The notes: generated from the letters alone by a model not told the origin. 64,000 nt of DNA from Polaribacter glomeratus (GCF_002954665.1 NZ_MSCM01000001.1:238905-302904); one strand, 5' to 3'. Positions 1-9,423 are shown, counted from the first letter of the stretch. Program-made: numbers and translations.

Positions 1-446
1 AGGGTCACTACAGAAAAAATAATTGTTTTTTTAAAACACAGATAATAAAGAATAACAATAGAAATTAAGCTTAAACCTATGCATTGAAGGACATCTATTA
101 CCAAAAAATAGGTACTAAACTCTCCAATTAAAAATTTTAAAATAGGAATCCTAATTAAATAACCCACAAAAATTAAAAAACATCCTCTAATAAGACCTTT
201 TCTCATTCTTAAATTCGTTTCACCTTTTTCTTTTGCTTTTAGCAATAAATAGGTGAAAATTAACCCTGATATGGTAAAAAAAGTTGGAGCAGTAATACCT
301 CTAAAATAAGACCAAACTGAAAAGGGAATGGAATTTAAGTCTCTGTATTGTGGTGCTAATAGTGTGTCTACAAAATGTCCTTGTAACATCATTAATATAG
401 CAAAAGCTCTAATGATGTCAATAAAATAAAGTCTTTTATTTTTCAC
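1..446 (-). CDS. Membrane acyltransferase, HGSNAT/DUF1624-like (partial)
   Basis: The reading frame enters from a GTG at 446 and runs off the window at base 1, so only the first ~148 residues are visible. It begins VKNKRLYFIDIIRAFAILMM, followed by QGHF and a run of hydrophobic helices. The pattern R-x-x-x-ID-x-x-R-A, then a His in the first helix and a YFRGITAPTFFTISGL segment, is typical of heparan-alpha-glucosaminide N-acetyltransferase-like (DUF1624) membrane proteins and related acyltransferases. An in-frame TAA lies 12 nt further upstream and no ATG is available, so GTG is the likely start (ATT is possible). The substrate cannot be told from this part. Confidence 0.6.
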   Translation of the reverse strand, partial: MKNKRLYFIDIIRAFAILMMLQGHFVDTLLAPQYRDLNSIPFSVWSYFRGITAPTFFTISGLIFTYLLLKAKEKGETNLRMRKGLIRGCFLIFVGYLIRIPILKFLIGEFSTYFLVIDVLQCIGLSLISIVILYYLCFKKTIIFSVVT

Positions 447-573
447 TGTAATATGATTTCTAAATTAAACACTTTTAATGATGAAATAATTTTTATTTTT
501 TTTCATCAAAAAGTATAAAAATAAAACTAAATTTATCTATTTCCTAAAATTTCATTAATAAAAAGGAAAGAAA

Positions 574-1638
574 CTAGACGGTTCTAGTTCTATTTATTAA
601 CCAAAAGTCTGCTAAAACTAATGCTGTTAATGCTTCTATAATAGGAACAGCTCTGGGCACAACACAAGGATCGTGTCTTCCTTTTCCAGTGATTTCTGCA
701 AGTTCACCATCAGAATTTATGGTTTGTTGGTTTGTCATAATAGTTGCCACAGGTTTAAAAGCAACTCTAAAATAAATGTCCATTCCGTTGCTAATACCAC
801 CTTGAATTCCTCCGGATAAATTAGATTGTGTAGAACCATCAGCATTAAAAATATCATTGTGTTCAGAACCTTTCATTTTTGCACCACAAAATCCACTACC
901 AAATTCAAAGCCTTTTACAGCATTAATGGATAACATTGCACGACCTAATTCTGCATGCAATTTATTAAAAATGGGTTCACCTAAACCAACAGGAACATTT
1001 TGAGCAACACAAGTAATTGTGCCACCAATGGTATCACCAGCTTTTCTTATTTCTTTAATTTTGGTAATCATTTTTTCTGCGGATGCTTCATCAGGGCAGC
1101 GAACGATATTGTTTTCTGTTTTTGTAAAATCTAAATCTTGATATGGTTTATCAAGAAAAATATCACCAACAGAAGAAGTGAAAGCATTGATTTTAATACT
1201 TGCAATTAATTGTTTAGCCAAAGCGCCAGCCACGACCCAATTTGCTGTTTCACGAGCAGAACTTCTTCCGCCACCTTTATGATCTCTGATACCAAATTTT
1301 TTGTCATAAGTAAAATCGGCGTGAGAGGGTCTGTACACATTTGTGTTGTGATTGTAATCTTTGCTTTTTTGGTTCGTGTTTTTTATAATAAAACCAATTG
1401 AAGTTCCTGTAGTTTTACCTTCGAAAATACCCGAAAGAAACTCAACCGTATCTGGTTCTTTACGTTGTGTAACTATTTTAGACTGACCAGGTTTGCGTCT
1501 ATTTAATTCTTCTTGAATTGATTCAAAATCTAACTCTAATCCCGCAGGAAAGCCATCTATTACACCGCCAATAGCAGTTCCGTGAGATTCACCATAAGTT
1601 GTAACTTTTAAAAGATTTCCGAAAGAATTAAAAGACAT
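574..1638 (-). CDS. aroC: Chorismate synthase
   Basis: This cytosolic enzyme makes chorismate from 5-enolpyruvylshikimate-3-phosphate, the last step of the shikimate pathway, using reduced flavin. The 354-residue length is normal. Family signatures are present: [14 protein letters not shown] at the N-terminus, the basic segment [15 protein letters not shown], the [14 protein letters not shown] region and [13 protein letters not shown] near the C-terminus. The ATG at 1638 gives the usual MSFNSFGN start. It stands alone, convergent with the gene fragment at the left edge. Confidence 0.97.
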   Translation of the reverse strand: MSFNSFGNLLKVTTYGESHGTAIGGVIDGFPAGLELDFESIQEELNRRKPGQSKIVTQRKEPDTVEFLSGIFEGKTTGTSIGFIIKNTNQKSKDYNHNTNVYRPSHADFTYDKKFGIRDHKGGGRSSARETANWVVAGALAKQLIASIKINAFTSSVGDIFLDKPYQDLDFTKTENNIVRCPDEASAEKMITKIKEIRKAGDTIGGTITCVAQNVPVGLGEPIFNKLHAELGRAMLSINAVKGFEFGSGFCGAKMKGSEHNDIFNADGSTQSNLSGGIQGGISNGMDIYFRVAFKPVATIMTNQQTINSDGELAEITGKGRHDPCVVPRAVPIIEALTALVLADFWLINRTRTV

Positions 1639-1868
1639 AAATTTGATATTATTATTTACGCAAATATAGTAAACTATGTAGAGATATTACATAGTCTGTG
1701 CTATTTCTACATGATTTCTAAGATAAATTTTGTTTTTATAACCGTTGATTATTAGTAAGATATAAAATATTTTAAATGATATTCAAAAAATGTAAAATTT
1801 TATTTCTCTATAATGAAAAAGGTTTCTATATTTGCATCCGCATTCAGGGAATACCTGATGAGACTTCT

Positions 1869-1953
1869 GGAGAAATGGCAGAGCGGTCGAATGCGGCAGT
1901 CTTGAAAACTGTTGACTGTAACAGGTCCGGGGGTTCGAATCCCTCTTTCTCCG
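1869..1953 (+). tRNA. tRNA-Ser (anticodon TGA)
   Basis: An 85-nt cloverleaf with acceptor arms GGAGAAA and TTTCTCC, a long variable arm as expected for serine, and T-arm GGTTCGAATCC. The anticodon TGA is at 1903-1905 in the loop CTTGAAA. CCA is not encoded. A strong hairpin follows. Confidence 0.95.
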
Positions 1954-1976
1954 CTGATTGATTATCAATCAACACC

Positions 1977-2010
1977 AAAACCCTTTAAAACATATGTTTT
2001 AAAGGGTTTT
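1977..2010 (+). terminator. Terminator hairpin behind tRNA-Ser
   Basis: A perfect 15-bp inverted repeat (AAAACCCTTTAAAAC and its complement) with a 4-nt ATAT loop is followed by T-rich sequence. It ends the tRNA transcript. A very similar hairpin lies at 19179-19226. Confidence 0.75.
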
Positions 2011-2422
2011 TACTTTTCTACAAAACCAAAAAAATCACTAAAATGTATAAAAAATTAAGTTTAGTTTTGCTTGTTATTTTAAAAAGTCTGTTCCATGATT
2101 TCGGCAGCCTCTAAATTTACAAAGTTCCATCTTTATAAATGAGATTCATTTTTTTTATTGCAGTGTATCTTTATCAATAAAAATTCAGAAAAACATAAAT
2201 TTTTAAATTCAAAGAAGTAATTGCATAAACCATAGTTTAGGAATTAAATTGGATAGCGCAGAGATACAACAGTTTTTAAGTAGCTAATATCTATGTTAAA
2301 TAACTAAATTAATTATTTTATACGTTAATAAAATGTGAGTAGAAGTATGAGAAAAAAGTTTTAAAAAAAACAATTTAGTTATAAAGCCTTGCCTTCAATT
2401 TTAAAAAGAATTTTAGAGTCTA
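2011..2422. other. Gene-free stretch with possible gene remnant
   Basis: No intact gene is visible. On the minus strand around 2085-2150 a short frame reads FVNLEAAEIMEQTF-stop, preceded one frame away by NLIYKDGTL. This looks like the broken 3' end of a minus-strand gene belonging to the decayed locus that follows, but it is too short to identify. The rest is AT-rich without recognisable motifs. Confidence 0.35.
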
Positions 2423-3058
2423 CTATTTAAGCTTTAAAACACCAAAAGAGTTAGATATGTGAAAATTTGGAGTTTCTGTTTTTGGATTTACCCAAGTTAT
2501 CCAAGTTGGAAGAAATGAGTTATCTTTTTGTTGATTGTATTTTGCTCTGTAAATTCCAGTTTCAATTAAGCCGTTTTTAAGTAGTTTTAAATCCTTTAGC
2601 GATTGAATAGAAATTGCAATTTCTACGATAAAATAATTTTTATGTACCGTTGATTTCACTTCTATTTCTTGGCTTGGCCAATTCCAATTAAAGTCAAATT
2701 CTTTATTTGGTTTTGCTTTAAAATCCATAATTCTACCAGATGTATCAATCTCTAAACAGTAATATGGATTTAAAGAATCATCACTTCTAAAAAACAGTTC
2801 TACCCTGTCAGAGTTATTGATACTATCGTTTTTATCTTCGGATGGATAAGTGAATGTTTGATTATCATCAACCTTAAATTGAAAATAGATTTTTTCTGAA
2901 TTATGAATAGCTTTAAATTCAATTTTTTTTACGAGTTGATCATTCCAAGGAGAAGAAAAATTGGTTAAAGAATTAGCTTCTTTCCAGATTGGATGATTTC
3001 CATCACCAAAAATAATTATCTCTTTTACTTTTGTTGATTTTACTTTGTAAGTTTCCAA
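2423..3058 (-). CDS. CBM9-like sugar-binding domain protein
   Basis: A 211-residue protein that looks like a single beta-sandwich of the carbohydrate family 9 binding-like type. Diagnostic stretches are DGNHPIWKEANSLTNFSSPW near the start, then an alternating strand pattern with DRVELFFRSDD and PYYCLEIDTSGRIMDFKAK. There is no signal peptide, although relatives are usually exported or form the C-terminal module of larger secreted enzymes. This one may be the surviving module of a longer gene. It lies in a tract of broken polysaccharide-degradation genes, so it may no longer function. Confidence 0.6.
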   Translation of the reverse strand: METYKVKSTKVKEIIIFGDGNHPIWKEANSLTNFSSPWNDQLVKKIEFKAIHNSEKIYFQFKVDDNQTFTYPSEDKNDSINNSDRVELFFRSDDSLNPYYCLEIDTSGRIMDFKAKPNKEFDFNWNWPSQEIEVKSTVHKNYFIVEIAISIQSLKDLKLLKNGLIETGIYRAKYNQQKDNSFLPTWITWVNPKTETPNFHISNSFGVLKLK

Positions 3059-3117
3059 TTTTTAATATTTTTTTAGTTCGTAGAATTTAGCTTCTTTTTA
3101 GCTAGAATCAGCCAAGT

Positions 3118-3333
3118 TTAAGCTGCGACATCTTCTTTTCTTAATCCATAACCATGATCGCCATAGATTAGTGTTTGTAACTTTAAATTGCAATTTAATT
3201 CTTTTAAGTATTTGGCAAATATAAGTGTGCTATTAAAATAAATATCGTCTTTTGTACCAAAAATAAAAGTAGGAGAAACAGATATTGAGAAAATAATAAA
3301 AAAGGTTTTTTTATTTACTGATGTTAATTTCAT
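3118..3333 (-). pseudogene. Remnant of a carbohydrate esterase (alpha/beta hydrolase)
   Basis: A 71-codon frame. After an N-terminal hydrophobic stretch comes SPTFIFGTKDD and then GDHGYGLR. These match the region around the catalytic Asp and His at the C-terminal end of Axe/BD-FAE-type esterases (usual form SPTFLxHxxDD ... GGHGFGLR). The ~200 residues that should lie between the signal peptide and SPTF, including the nucleophilic serine, are missing, and the normal C-terminus is also gone. This suggests an internal deletion. The assignment rests on these two motifs only. Confidence 0.5.
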
Positions 3334-3369
3334 TACAGAATTTTATTTTTAACTAAAAACTAAACTATT

Positions 3370-4056
3370 TTATAATTGAATTACTTTAAAATCTTCAATT
3401 AACATATGGTTATTTACAGTTCTAAATCCGAAGTAACCCTTTTTATAAGGTTCTAAGTCGATAACTTTATAGATGATTTTGCCGTCTCTAGCATAGCTTG
3501 TGCTATTATTTTTTACTATTATTGTTATATGCATTTTTTTATTAGCAGTAATCATAAATTTTTTATCGGATAAATCGTGTTCTGCCAATAAGGGTCTGTT
3601 GATATTTCCATTATATCTTCTAAACCTAGTTTTTGTATTATGATGACCACCATAGCCTACATAATATAATTTTAGGTGATGGTAATTAGGGAAAAGGCCC
3701 ATTCTGTTTTTTGAATCTTCAAAAAAAGCATCTAAATTATTTGGATCATTTGCCATCCAAAAGCAGTTCATATCAGAAACTCTATCGTATGAACCACCTT
3801 CATTAATAATTGTAATATCGTATTCAATTTTTATATTGCCTTCTAATTTATTTTTAAACCAAATGGTACAACCTTTTGCATCAATAACTTCTAGCGTATT
3901 ATTTTTAAAAGTAGATGTTCCTTTTGGTTGTTGTTCTACAACCCAATTTTTAGAAGTATTTAAAACATCTTTGTAAATTATTTTTTCTGATGTAGCGTTA
4001 CATCCGCAGAAAATAATAGCCAAAAATAAAGAAGATAAATAAAGTGCTTTAAACAT
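3370..4056 (-). CDS. DUF6250-family lipoprotein
   Basis: A 228-residue protein with a lipoprotein signal peptide (LFLAIIFCGC, lipobox Cys about residue 19), so it is probably anchored in the outer envelope. The body matches the DUF6250 family found in Bacteroidetes polysaccharide loci: an EYDITIINEGGSYDRVSDMN segment, FWMANDP, YYVGYGGHHNTKTRFRRY, and GYFGFRTVNNHMLIEDF at the end. The biochemical role of the family is not known to me. It appears intact, unlike its neighbours, and ends only 3 bp from the sulfatase remnant, so both were probably one operon. Confidence 0.65.
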   Translation of the reverse strand: MFKALYLSSLFLAIIFCGCNATSEKIIYKDVLNTSKNWVVEQQPKGTSTFKNNTLEVIDAKGCTIWFKNKLEGNIKIEYDITIINEGGSYDRVSDMNCFWMANDPNNLDAFFEDSKNRMGLFPNYHHLKLYYVGYGGHHNTKTRFRRYNGNINRPLLAEHDLSDKKFMITANKKMHITIIVKNNSTSYARDGKIIYKVIDLEPYKKGYFGFRTVNNHMLIEDFKVIQL

Positions 4057-4059
4057 AAT

Positions 4060-4551
4060 TTAGTAGTTTTTATTAATAGTTACTGTATTTGCATTCGCGT
4101 TTTTTTGAAGTTCATATAACCTTTTTAAAAGCAACTTTACTTTTGCTGGATGTTGTTCTGCAAGATTATTATGCTCAGAAATATCTTCTTGTAGATTATA
4201 TAATTCTACAGTTTCCGTTTCATAAAATTCAATTAATTTCCAGTTTCCTTGTCTAATTGCTGCACCAGGCGCCCAACCACTTCCATGATAATGAGGATAG
4301 TGCCAAAACAATTCTTTTCTGTCAATTTCACCATTTTCTTTAAGAATTTCTGATAAATCGACACCATCAATAATAGAATTTTTATCAATTTTAATCTTTG
4401 CTTGCGCAAGTATTGTAGGAAAAAAATCATGACCAATTACAGGTGTATTATTAATCGTGTTTTCTGATAAATAATTTGCAGGTTTTATCAATAACGGAAC
4501 TCTAATTCCGCCTTCATATAACCAACCTTTTCCACCTCGAAGAGGCAACAC
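4060..4551 (-). pseudogene. 3' half of a polysaccharide sulfatase
   Basis: The frame encodes the C-terminal third of a type I (arylsulfatase A-like) sulfatase: PLRGGKGWLYEGGIRVPLLI, GHDFFPTIL, then WHYPHYHGSGWAPGAAIRQG, KLIEFYETETVELYNL and DISEHNNLAEQHP. The N-terminal two thirds, with the formylglycine-modified catalytic Cys/Ser motif and most metal ligands, are absent. Upstream, at about 4555-4570, the sequence passes directly into the 5' part of a different gene, a propeller sensor, in another frame. The GTG at 4551 is therefore not a real start. Confidence 0.8.
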
Positions 4552-5186
4552 AGAGGTTGCTTTTTTTGATCATTATAAATGGTTATGTTTTCTCTATTAC
4601 AGATCCATAAATTATTGTTTGAAGTAACAAATAATGATCTAATTTGATTTTTTGTAGAAATTTGTGTTTTATCTACTATATGTTTGCTTTTACCTGTATT
4701 TATATTAAACTTTTCTAAGCCCTCATTTGTTCCTATCCAAATATAAGCCGTTTTTGTAGCCGCTAAACTCCAAATTTCATTATTGATTAAACTGCCATCA
4801 ATATTAGAGCCTTTGTATCTTATAAAATTATCTGTTTGAGTAATATATTTGTTTAAACCGTTATTTGTACCAACCCAAATAGAACCATTTTTATCTTCTA
4901 GCAAACATTTAATATAACTATTACTAATGCTGTTTTTATCCTTGTAATTATATCGGTAAGAAGTAAAAGTATGACCATCATATTTATTTAAACCATCTCT
5001 AGTTCCAAACCAAAGAAACCCTTTAGAGTCTTGAAGAATACATAAAACTGAACTTTGTGATAAACCTTCTGTTAAAGAAAATTGTTTAAATTTTAATAAC
5101 TGATTTTTGCTAGAAAAATCTTGAGCATTCGCTATTAATACAATCAATATAAAAGAGAGAGAAAATAGTATATTCTTAAGTTTCAT
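4488..5186 (-). pseudogene. 5' part of a hybrid two-component propeller sensor
   Basis: This encodes a signal peptide (MKLKNILFSLSFILIVLIANAQ) and the first blades of a two-component-regulator propeller: FSLTEGLSQSSVLCILQDS, GFLWFGTRDGLNKYDG and repeats IWVGTNNGLNKY and IWIGTNEGLEKF. Hybrid two-component systems of this type detect oligosaccharides in the periplasm and switch on polysaccharide loci. About 200 of the expected ~1,300 or more residues remain. From about 4565 the frame reads through sulfatase DNA out of frame (residues after NDQKK), then stops at 4488. The kinase, receiver and AraC output domains are lost. Confidence 0.85.
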
Positions 5187-5213
5187 CTATATTTTTAAAT
5201 TAAATGTATCTAG

Positions 5214-5224
5214 TTGTCTAAAAA
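5214..5224. repeat. TTGTCTAAAAA motif upstream of the sensor remnant
   Basis: The 11-mer TTGTCTAAAAA lies 28 bp upstream of the start of the broken propeller sensor. The same 11-mer occurs twice, in inverted orientation, in the gene-free stretch at 9448-9458 and 9533-9543. It could be a binding site left from the polysaccharide locus. The function is unknown. Confidence 0.3.
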
Positions 5225-5240
5225 AAAAATGTAATAATTA

Positions 5241-6266
5241 TTAAACCTTTCGCAATGAAGATTTGCGTTCAATTAAATTTGTTTTAACTATGATGGTTTC
5301 ATTACTATTTTTTTTGCTTTCGTTAGAAATTTTCTGTAATAATAAGCTTGTTGCTACATTACCAATTTCTAGCCCAGATTGATTAATAGTTGTTAAAGCG
5401 GGCTCTATAACAGACGAAGTTGTTTCATTACTAAAACCCACTATAGCAATGTCTTCTGGTATTTTTACATGTACACTTTTTAAATATTGAATTGCGCCAA
5501 TAGCAACAACATCATTTGCGCAAAATAAACCATCTACTTTGTAAGGCAAAGCCAACATTTTTTTTACATTTTCTGCACCATCATGTTCCATTAAGCTAGA
5601 AGTTATAACGAGTTCTTCTCTAAACGGAACGCTATATTTTTCTAGAGCAGCTTTGTAGCCCAGAAATCTGTTTTTATAAATCTCTAAATTTTGAGGCCCA
5701 GAAAAATGAGCAATTTCTGTACTTTTTTTCTTTATTAAATGTTCTGTGGCTTTAAAAGCCGCATCAAAGTCATCGATAACAACTTTACTATTTCCAGAAA
5801 TGTTACAATGTCTATCAAAAAAAACAAAAGGTATGCTTCTTTGTTTTAGTCCTTTTAAATGATCGTAATTTTTAGTTTCCATAGAAATAGAAATTAAAAC
5901 ACCATCAACTCTGTTTGCTAATAACGTATTTATAATACTTTGTTCTCGTTCTAAACTTTCTAAAGACTGACAAATAATAACGTTATAACCAGCTTTAAAA
6001 GCAGTTTCTTCGATGCCCGCAATGGCAGAAGCAAAAAAATGACGCGAAATTCTTGGCACAATTACACCTAAAGTAAATGTTTTGCTTTTACGTAAATTAG
6101 AAGCTAAATGGTTTCTTTGATACCCTAATTCAGTTGCTTTCTTTAAAACTTTATCTTTTGTTTTTTGTGTTACTCTTGGGCTGTTATTTAATGCCCTAGA
6201 AACAGTTGAACTATTTATTCCTAAAATTTCAGCAATGTGATGTATTGTTACTTCATTAGTATCCAT
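5241..6266 (-). CDS. LacI-family transcriptional regulator of the kdu/amino-sugar regulon
   Basis: A 341-residue LacI-type repressor. The N-terminal helix-turn-helix spans about residues 5-50 (VTIHHIAEILGINSSTVSRA), followed by a hinge helix (LASNLRKSK) and a periplasmic-binding-protein-like sugar domain to the end (LGVIVPRISRHFFASAIAGI, VDGLFCANDVVAIGAI). It diverges from kduI, and a perfect palindrome lies between the two starts. The same palindrome core precedes the operon at 11 kb, so this protein is the best candidate for controlling both, probably by responding to a uronate or amino-sugar breakdown product. A TATATTTG element at 6342-6349 (minus strand) is its likely promoter and abuts the palindrome, which suggests autoregulation. 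Confidence 0.85.
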   Translation of the reverse strand: MDTNEVTIHHIAEILGINSSTVSRALNNSPRVTQKTKDKVLKKATELGYQRNHLASNLRKSKTFTLGVIVPRISRHFFASAIAGIEETAFKAGYNVIICQSLESLEREQSIINTLLANRVDGVLISISMETKNYDHLKGLKQRSIPFVFFDRHCNISGNSKVVIDDFDAAFKATEHLIKKKSTEIAHFSGPQNLEIYKNRFLGYKAALEKYSVPFREELVITSSLMEHDGAENVKKMLALPYKVDGLFCANDVVAIGAIQYLKSVHVKIPEDIAIVGFSNETTSSVIEPALTTINQSGLEIGNVATSLLLQKISNESKKNSNETIIVKTNLIERKSSLRKV

Positions 6267-6348
6267 TCTTAAAAAATACGCTTATTGTTAGTTTTATTAT
6301 GAATCAGTGAATTTAAACATATTATTCACTTTATAGTTAAGCAAATAT

Positions 6349-6388
6349 AAAATTATTAAAATACAATCGATTGTATTTTAATAATTTT
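6349..6388. promoter_or_regulatory. LacI-type operator O1 (40-bp perfect palindrome)
   Basis: A 40-bp perfect palindrome centred between 6368 and 6369, with core ATACAATCGATTGTAT and the central CG typical of LacI-family operators. It covers the -33 TTG (6371-6373) of the kduI promoter, whose -7 element TACTTTTG is at 6392-6399 (18-nt spacing). On the other side it touches the TATATTTG element of the divergent regulator. The central 26 bp (6356-6381) recur identically at 10948-10973. Confidence 0.85.
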
Positions 6389-6399
6389 TATTACTTTTG
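6371..6399 (+). promoter_or_regulatory. kduI promoter
   Basis: The flavobacterial consensus TTG-N18-TAnnTTTG is present as TTG at 6371-6373 and TACTTTTG at 6392-6399, about 50 bp before the kduI ATG. The upstream half lies inside operator O1, so a bound repressor would block polymerase. Confidence 0.7.
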
Positions 6400-6448
6400 T
6401 ATTTAAGTATAGAAAGTAATCTTCATTATTTAATATAAAAATACAATT

Positions 6449-7291
6449 ATGAAAACAAACTATAGTACACGTTATGCTGCATCTCCAAAAGATGTAAAAA
6501 ACTACGACACCGCAAGAATTAGAGAAGAGTTTTTAATTGATAACTTAATGGTTGAAAATACCATAAACCTAGTATACTCGCATTATGATCGTTTTATTAC
6601 CGGAAGTGCTGTACCAACAAAAACGCCATTAAAATTAGAAACTATTGATGCTTTAAAGTCTGAAAATTTTTTAGATAGAAGGGAATTAGGAATTATAAAT
6701 GTTGGACAAAAAGGTAAAGTTTCTGTGGATGGAACTGATTATGTTTTAGAACATAAAGAGGCATTATATGTTGGGCAAGGAAATAAAAATGTTGAATTTT
6801 CAAGTGATGATGCTCAAAATCCTGCATTATTTTATTTAAACTCAACTCCTGCTCACAAAGTATTTCCAACAAAAAAGATTGGTAGAAACGATGTTGAAAC
6901 TATAGAATTAGGTTCTGCAGAAACCGCAAATGCACGAACATTAAGAAAATACATTGTAAACAGTGTTGTAGATGTTTGTCAATTACAAATGGGAATGACA
7001 ACTTTAAAACCAGGAAGTTCTTGGAACACAATGCCTGCTCATGTGCATGACAGAAGAATGGAAGTGTATTTTTATTTTGAAGTTCCTTCAGATCAAGCTG
7101 TTTGTCATTTTATGGGCGAACCAACAGAAACAAGACACGTTTGGATGGCAAATAACCAAGCAGTAATTTCTCCTCCTTGGTCTATTCACTCTGGTTCTGG
7201 TACAAGTAGTTATTCTTTTATTTGGGGGATGGCTGGTGAAAATTTAGATTATGGTGATATGGATCATTGTAAAATTAACGAATTAAGATAA
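6449..7291 (+). CDS. kduI: 5-dehydro-4-deoxy-D-glucuronate isomerase
   Basis: KduI converts 5-dehydro-4-deoxy-D-glucuronate, the product of unsaturated uronates released by polysaccharide lyases, into 2,5-diketo-3-deoxygluconate. The 280-residue length and sequence fit the family: YAASPKDVKNYDTARIREEF at the start, a cupin core with AHVHDRRMEVYFYFEVP carrying the metal-binding His residues, and a WSIHSGSGTSSYSFIWGMAGEN ending. It is the first gene behind operator O1 and is followed after 18 bp by kduD. Cytosolic. Confidence 0.96.
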   Translation: MKTNYSTRYAASPKDVKNYDTARIREEFLIDNLMVENTINLVYSHYDRFITGSAVPTKTPLKLETIDALKSENFLDRRELGIINVGQKGKVSVDGTDYVLEHKEALYVGQGNKNVEFSSDDAQNPALFYLNSTPAHKVFPTKKIGRNDVETIELGSAETANARTLRKYIVNSVVDVCQLQMGMTTLKPGSSWNTMPAHVHDRRMEVYFYFEVPSDQAVCHFMGEPTETRHVWMANNQAVISPPWSIHSGSGTSSYSFIWGMAGENLDYGDMDHCKINELR

Positions 7292-7309
7292 TCAATAAAA
7301 ATAAAAAAT

Positions 7310-8101
7310 ATGTCAATTAATTTATTTGATTTAACAGGAAAAGTGGCATTAATAACGGGTGCAACTCATGGTCTAGGAATGGCAATGGCAACAGGAATTG
7401 GTAATGCCGGAGCTAAAATTGTGGTGAATGGAAACTCATCACAAGAAAAATTAGATGAAGCTGTTCAAAAATATAGAGCAGCAGGAATTGATGCTTATGG
7501 TTACCTTTTTAATGTTACTGATGAAAATGCTGTAAAAGAAAATATCGCAAAAATTGAAAAAGAAGTGGGCGCGATTGATATTTTGGTAAACAATGCAGGA
7601 ATCATAAAAAGAACACCGCTAGTAGACATGGAAGTTGCAGATTTTAAAGAAGTAATAGATGTAGATTTAGTGGCTCCTTTTATCGTTTCTAAACATGTTG
7701 TGAAAGGAATGATTGCCAGAAAAAGTGGTAAAATTATCAATATTTGTTCTATGATGAGCGAGCTTGGTAGAGATACTGTAAGTGCTTATGCTGCAGCAAA
7801 AGGTGGTTTAAAGATGCTAACAAGAAGTATGGCAACAGAATGGGCTAAGTTTAATATTCAAACAAACGGAATTGGTCCCGGTTATTTTGCAACAAGTCAA
7901 ACTGCACCAATTAGAGTTGATGGTCATCCATTTAACGAGTTTATTATTAAAAGAACACCAGCTTCACGTTGGGGAGATCCAGAAGATTTACAAGGTGCTG
8001 CAATATTTTTAAGTTCTAAAGCTAGTGATTTTGTAAACGGACATATTGTTTATGTTGATGGTGGAATTTTAGCAACGATTGGTAAACCGGCTAATGAATA
8101 A
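7310..8101 (+). CDS. kduD: 2-deoxy-D-gluconate 3-dehydrogenase / gluconate 5-dehydrogenase (SDR)
   Basis: A 263-residue short-chain dehydrogenase. Visible are the NAD(P)-binding GATHGLG (residues ~17-23), NNAGI, the catalytic Ser in NICSMMSE, the catalytic YAAAK, and an SDR C-terminus ending in VDGG. In this operon it most likely reduces 2,5-diketo-3-deoxygluconate to 2-keto-3-deoxygluconate, the step after KduI. Close paralogues are called gluconate 5-dehydrogenase, so substrate specificity is inferred from position. It is cotranscribed with kduI (18-bp gap). Confidence 0.88.
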   Translation: MSINLFDLTGKVALITGATHGLGMAMATGIGNAGAKIVVNGNSSQEKLDEAVQKYRAAGIDAYGYLFNVTDENAVKENIAKIEKEVGAIDILVNNAGIIKRTPLVDMEVADFKEVIDVDLVAPFIVSKHVVKGMIARKSGKIINICSMMSELGRDTVSAYAAAKGGLKMLTRSMATEWAKFNIQTNGIGPGYFATSQTAPIRVDGHPFNEFIIKRTPASRWGDPEDLQGAAIFLSSKASDFVNGHIVYVDGGILATIGKPANE

Positions 8102-8247
8102 TCAGTTACCAGTTTGCAGTAAACAAAATTAAAACCTCAAAGGTTTTTAAAATCTTTAAGGCTTATATACAAAACGTTTTTGCGAACATTGCAAAACTTT
8201 TGTATCCGTTATCTTTATTTCGTCAACAAATTAAAAAATAATTAATT

Positions 8248-9423
8248 ATGAACATTATAAAAAAGCTGTCTTATTTATTAGTTGTAACACTTTTATTTTC
8301 TTGTGGAATTGCAAAAAAAACAACAATTATTACTGTAAAAAATAGCTTAGATTTTGAACGTAGTTTTGAAACTATAGAAGTTAATAAATCATCTTTAAAT
8401 ACCAATGATTTATCTTTAGTAGGAATAAAAAATACAGCAACAGGAGAACTTTTAGTCACTCAGTTAGTAGATCTAGATGGAGATGGCATAATGGATGAGT
8501 TGTTGTTTCAACCAAAAATAAGTCCGAATTCAGAAGTTAATTTTGAAGTTGTAAAACTTACAGAATTAGAAAAACCAAAGGCAGATGCGTTATGTTACTC
8601 TCGTTTTGTGCCAGAAAGAACAGACGATTATACTTGGGAAAACAACAAAGTAGCTTTTAGAGTTTATGGACCGGTTGCTCAAAAAATGATAGAAGATAAT
8701 ATTCCTGGCGGAACCTTATCTAGCGGAGTTGATGCTTGGCTAAAAAGAGTAGAATACCCAATTATTAACAAATGGTACAAAGAAACTTTGGTTGATAAAA
8801 CAGGAAGTTACCATAAAGATACAGGTGAGGGTTTAGACGATTTTCACGTAGGTGTAAGTAGAGGTGTAGGAGGTATTGCTGTAAAAGTTGATGAAGAGTA
8901 TTATTTATCAAAAAACTATACAAAATGGAGAACAATTACAACAGGCCCTTTAAGAACTAGCTTTTATTTAGAATATGAAGATTGGGATGCTGCTGGAAAT
9001 AAAATAACAGAATCTAAAATAATTAGTTTAGATCTAGGAAGTAATTTCTCTAAATTTTCTACAAATATTTCTGGAACCAATACAATTTCGGCAGGTTTAA
9101 CATTACATGAAAAAGATGGAGAAGTTACAGGAAATAATGAAAATGGTTGGGTAAGTTATTGGCAACCTCACGCAGATTCTGAACTAGGAACTGCTATTAT
9201 TGCTGATACAAGCACTTATAAGAGTTTTGAAAACTATGACGTAGAAACTAAAGATTTAAGTAATGCATATGCGCATTTAAATGTAAATGATAACAAGGTA
9301 GTTTATTACGCAGGTTTTGGTTGGTTAAAAAGCAAGCAATTTGAATCTAAAGAAGCTTGGGAAACTTATTTAAATATTTTTTCTGAACAGATTAATAATC
9401 CGTTAAAAGTTAGCGTAAAATAA
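8248..9423 (+). CDS. DUF4861 lipoprotein
   Basis: A 391-residue lipoprotein (signal LLVVTLLFSCG, lipobox Cys ~residue 19) of the DUF4861 family, which is common in uronate-polysaccharide loci of Bacteroidetes. Features are ITVKNSLDFERSFETIEV near the start, LVDLDGDGIMDELLFQP, a central EGLDDFHVGVSRGVGG block with acidic and His residues, and YYAGFGWLKS near the end. The activity is not established as far as I know. A role on a uronate-containing oligosaccharide is inferred from the position behind kduI-kduD. The 146-bp gap before it holds a short AAAACC/GGTTTT hairpin, so expression may drop across it. Confidence 0.7.
   Translation: MNIIKKLSYLLVVTLLFSCGIAKKTTIITVKNSLDFERSFETIEVNKSSLNTNDLSLVGIKNTATGELLVTQLVDLDGDGIMDELLFQPKISPNSEVNFEVVKLTELEKPKADALCYSRFVPERTDDYTWENNKVAFRVYGPVAQKMIEDNIPGGTLSSGVDAWLKRVEYPIINKWYKETLVDKTGSYHKDTGEGLDDFHVGVSRGVGGIAVKVDEEYYLSKNYTKWRTITTGPLRTSFYLEYEDWDAAGNKITESKIISLDLGSNFSKFSTNISGTNTISAGLTLHEKDGEVTGNNENGWVSYWQPHADSELGTAIIADTSTYKSFENYDVETKDLSNAYAHLNVNDNKVVYYAGFGWLKSKQFESKEAWETYLNIFSEQINNPLKVSVK

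Noticed and set aside
2042..2113. Short frame starting MYKKLSLVLLVIL like a signal peptide
   Set aside because: It stops after 23 residues, and the opposite strand explains the sequence better as the end of a broken gene.
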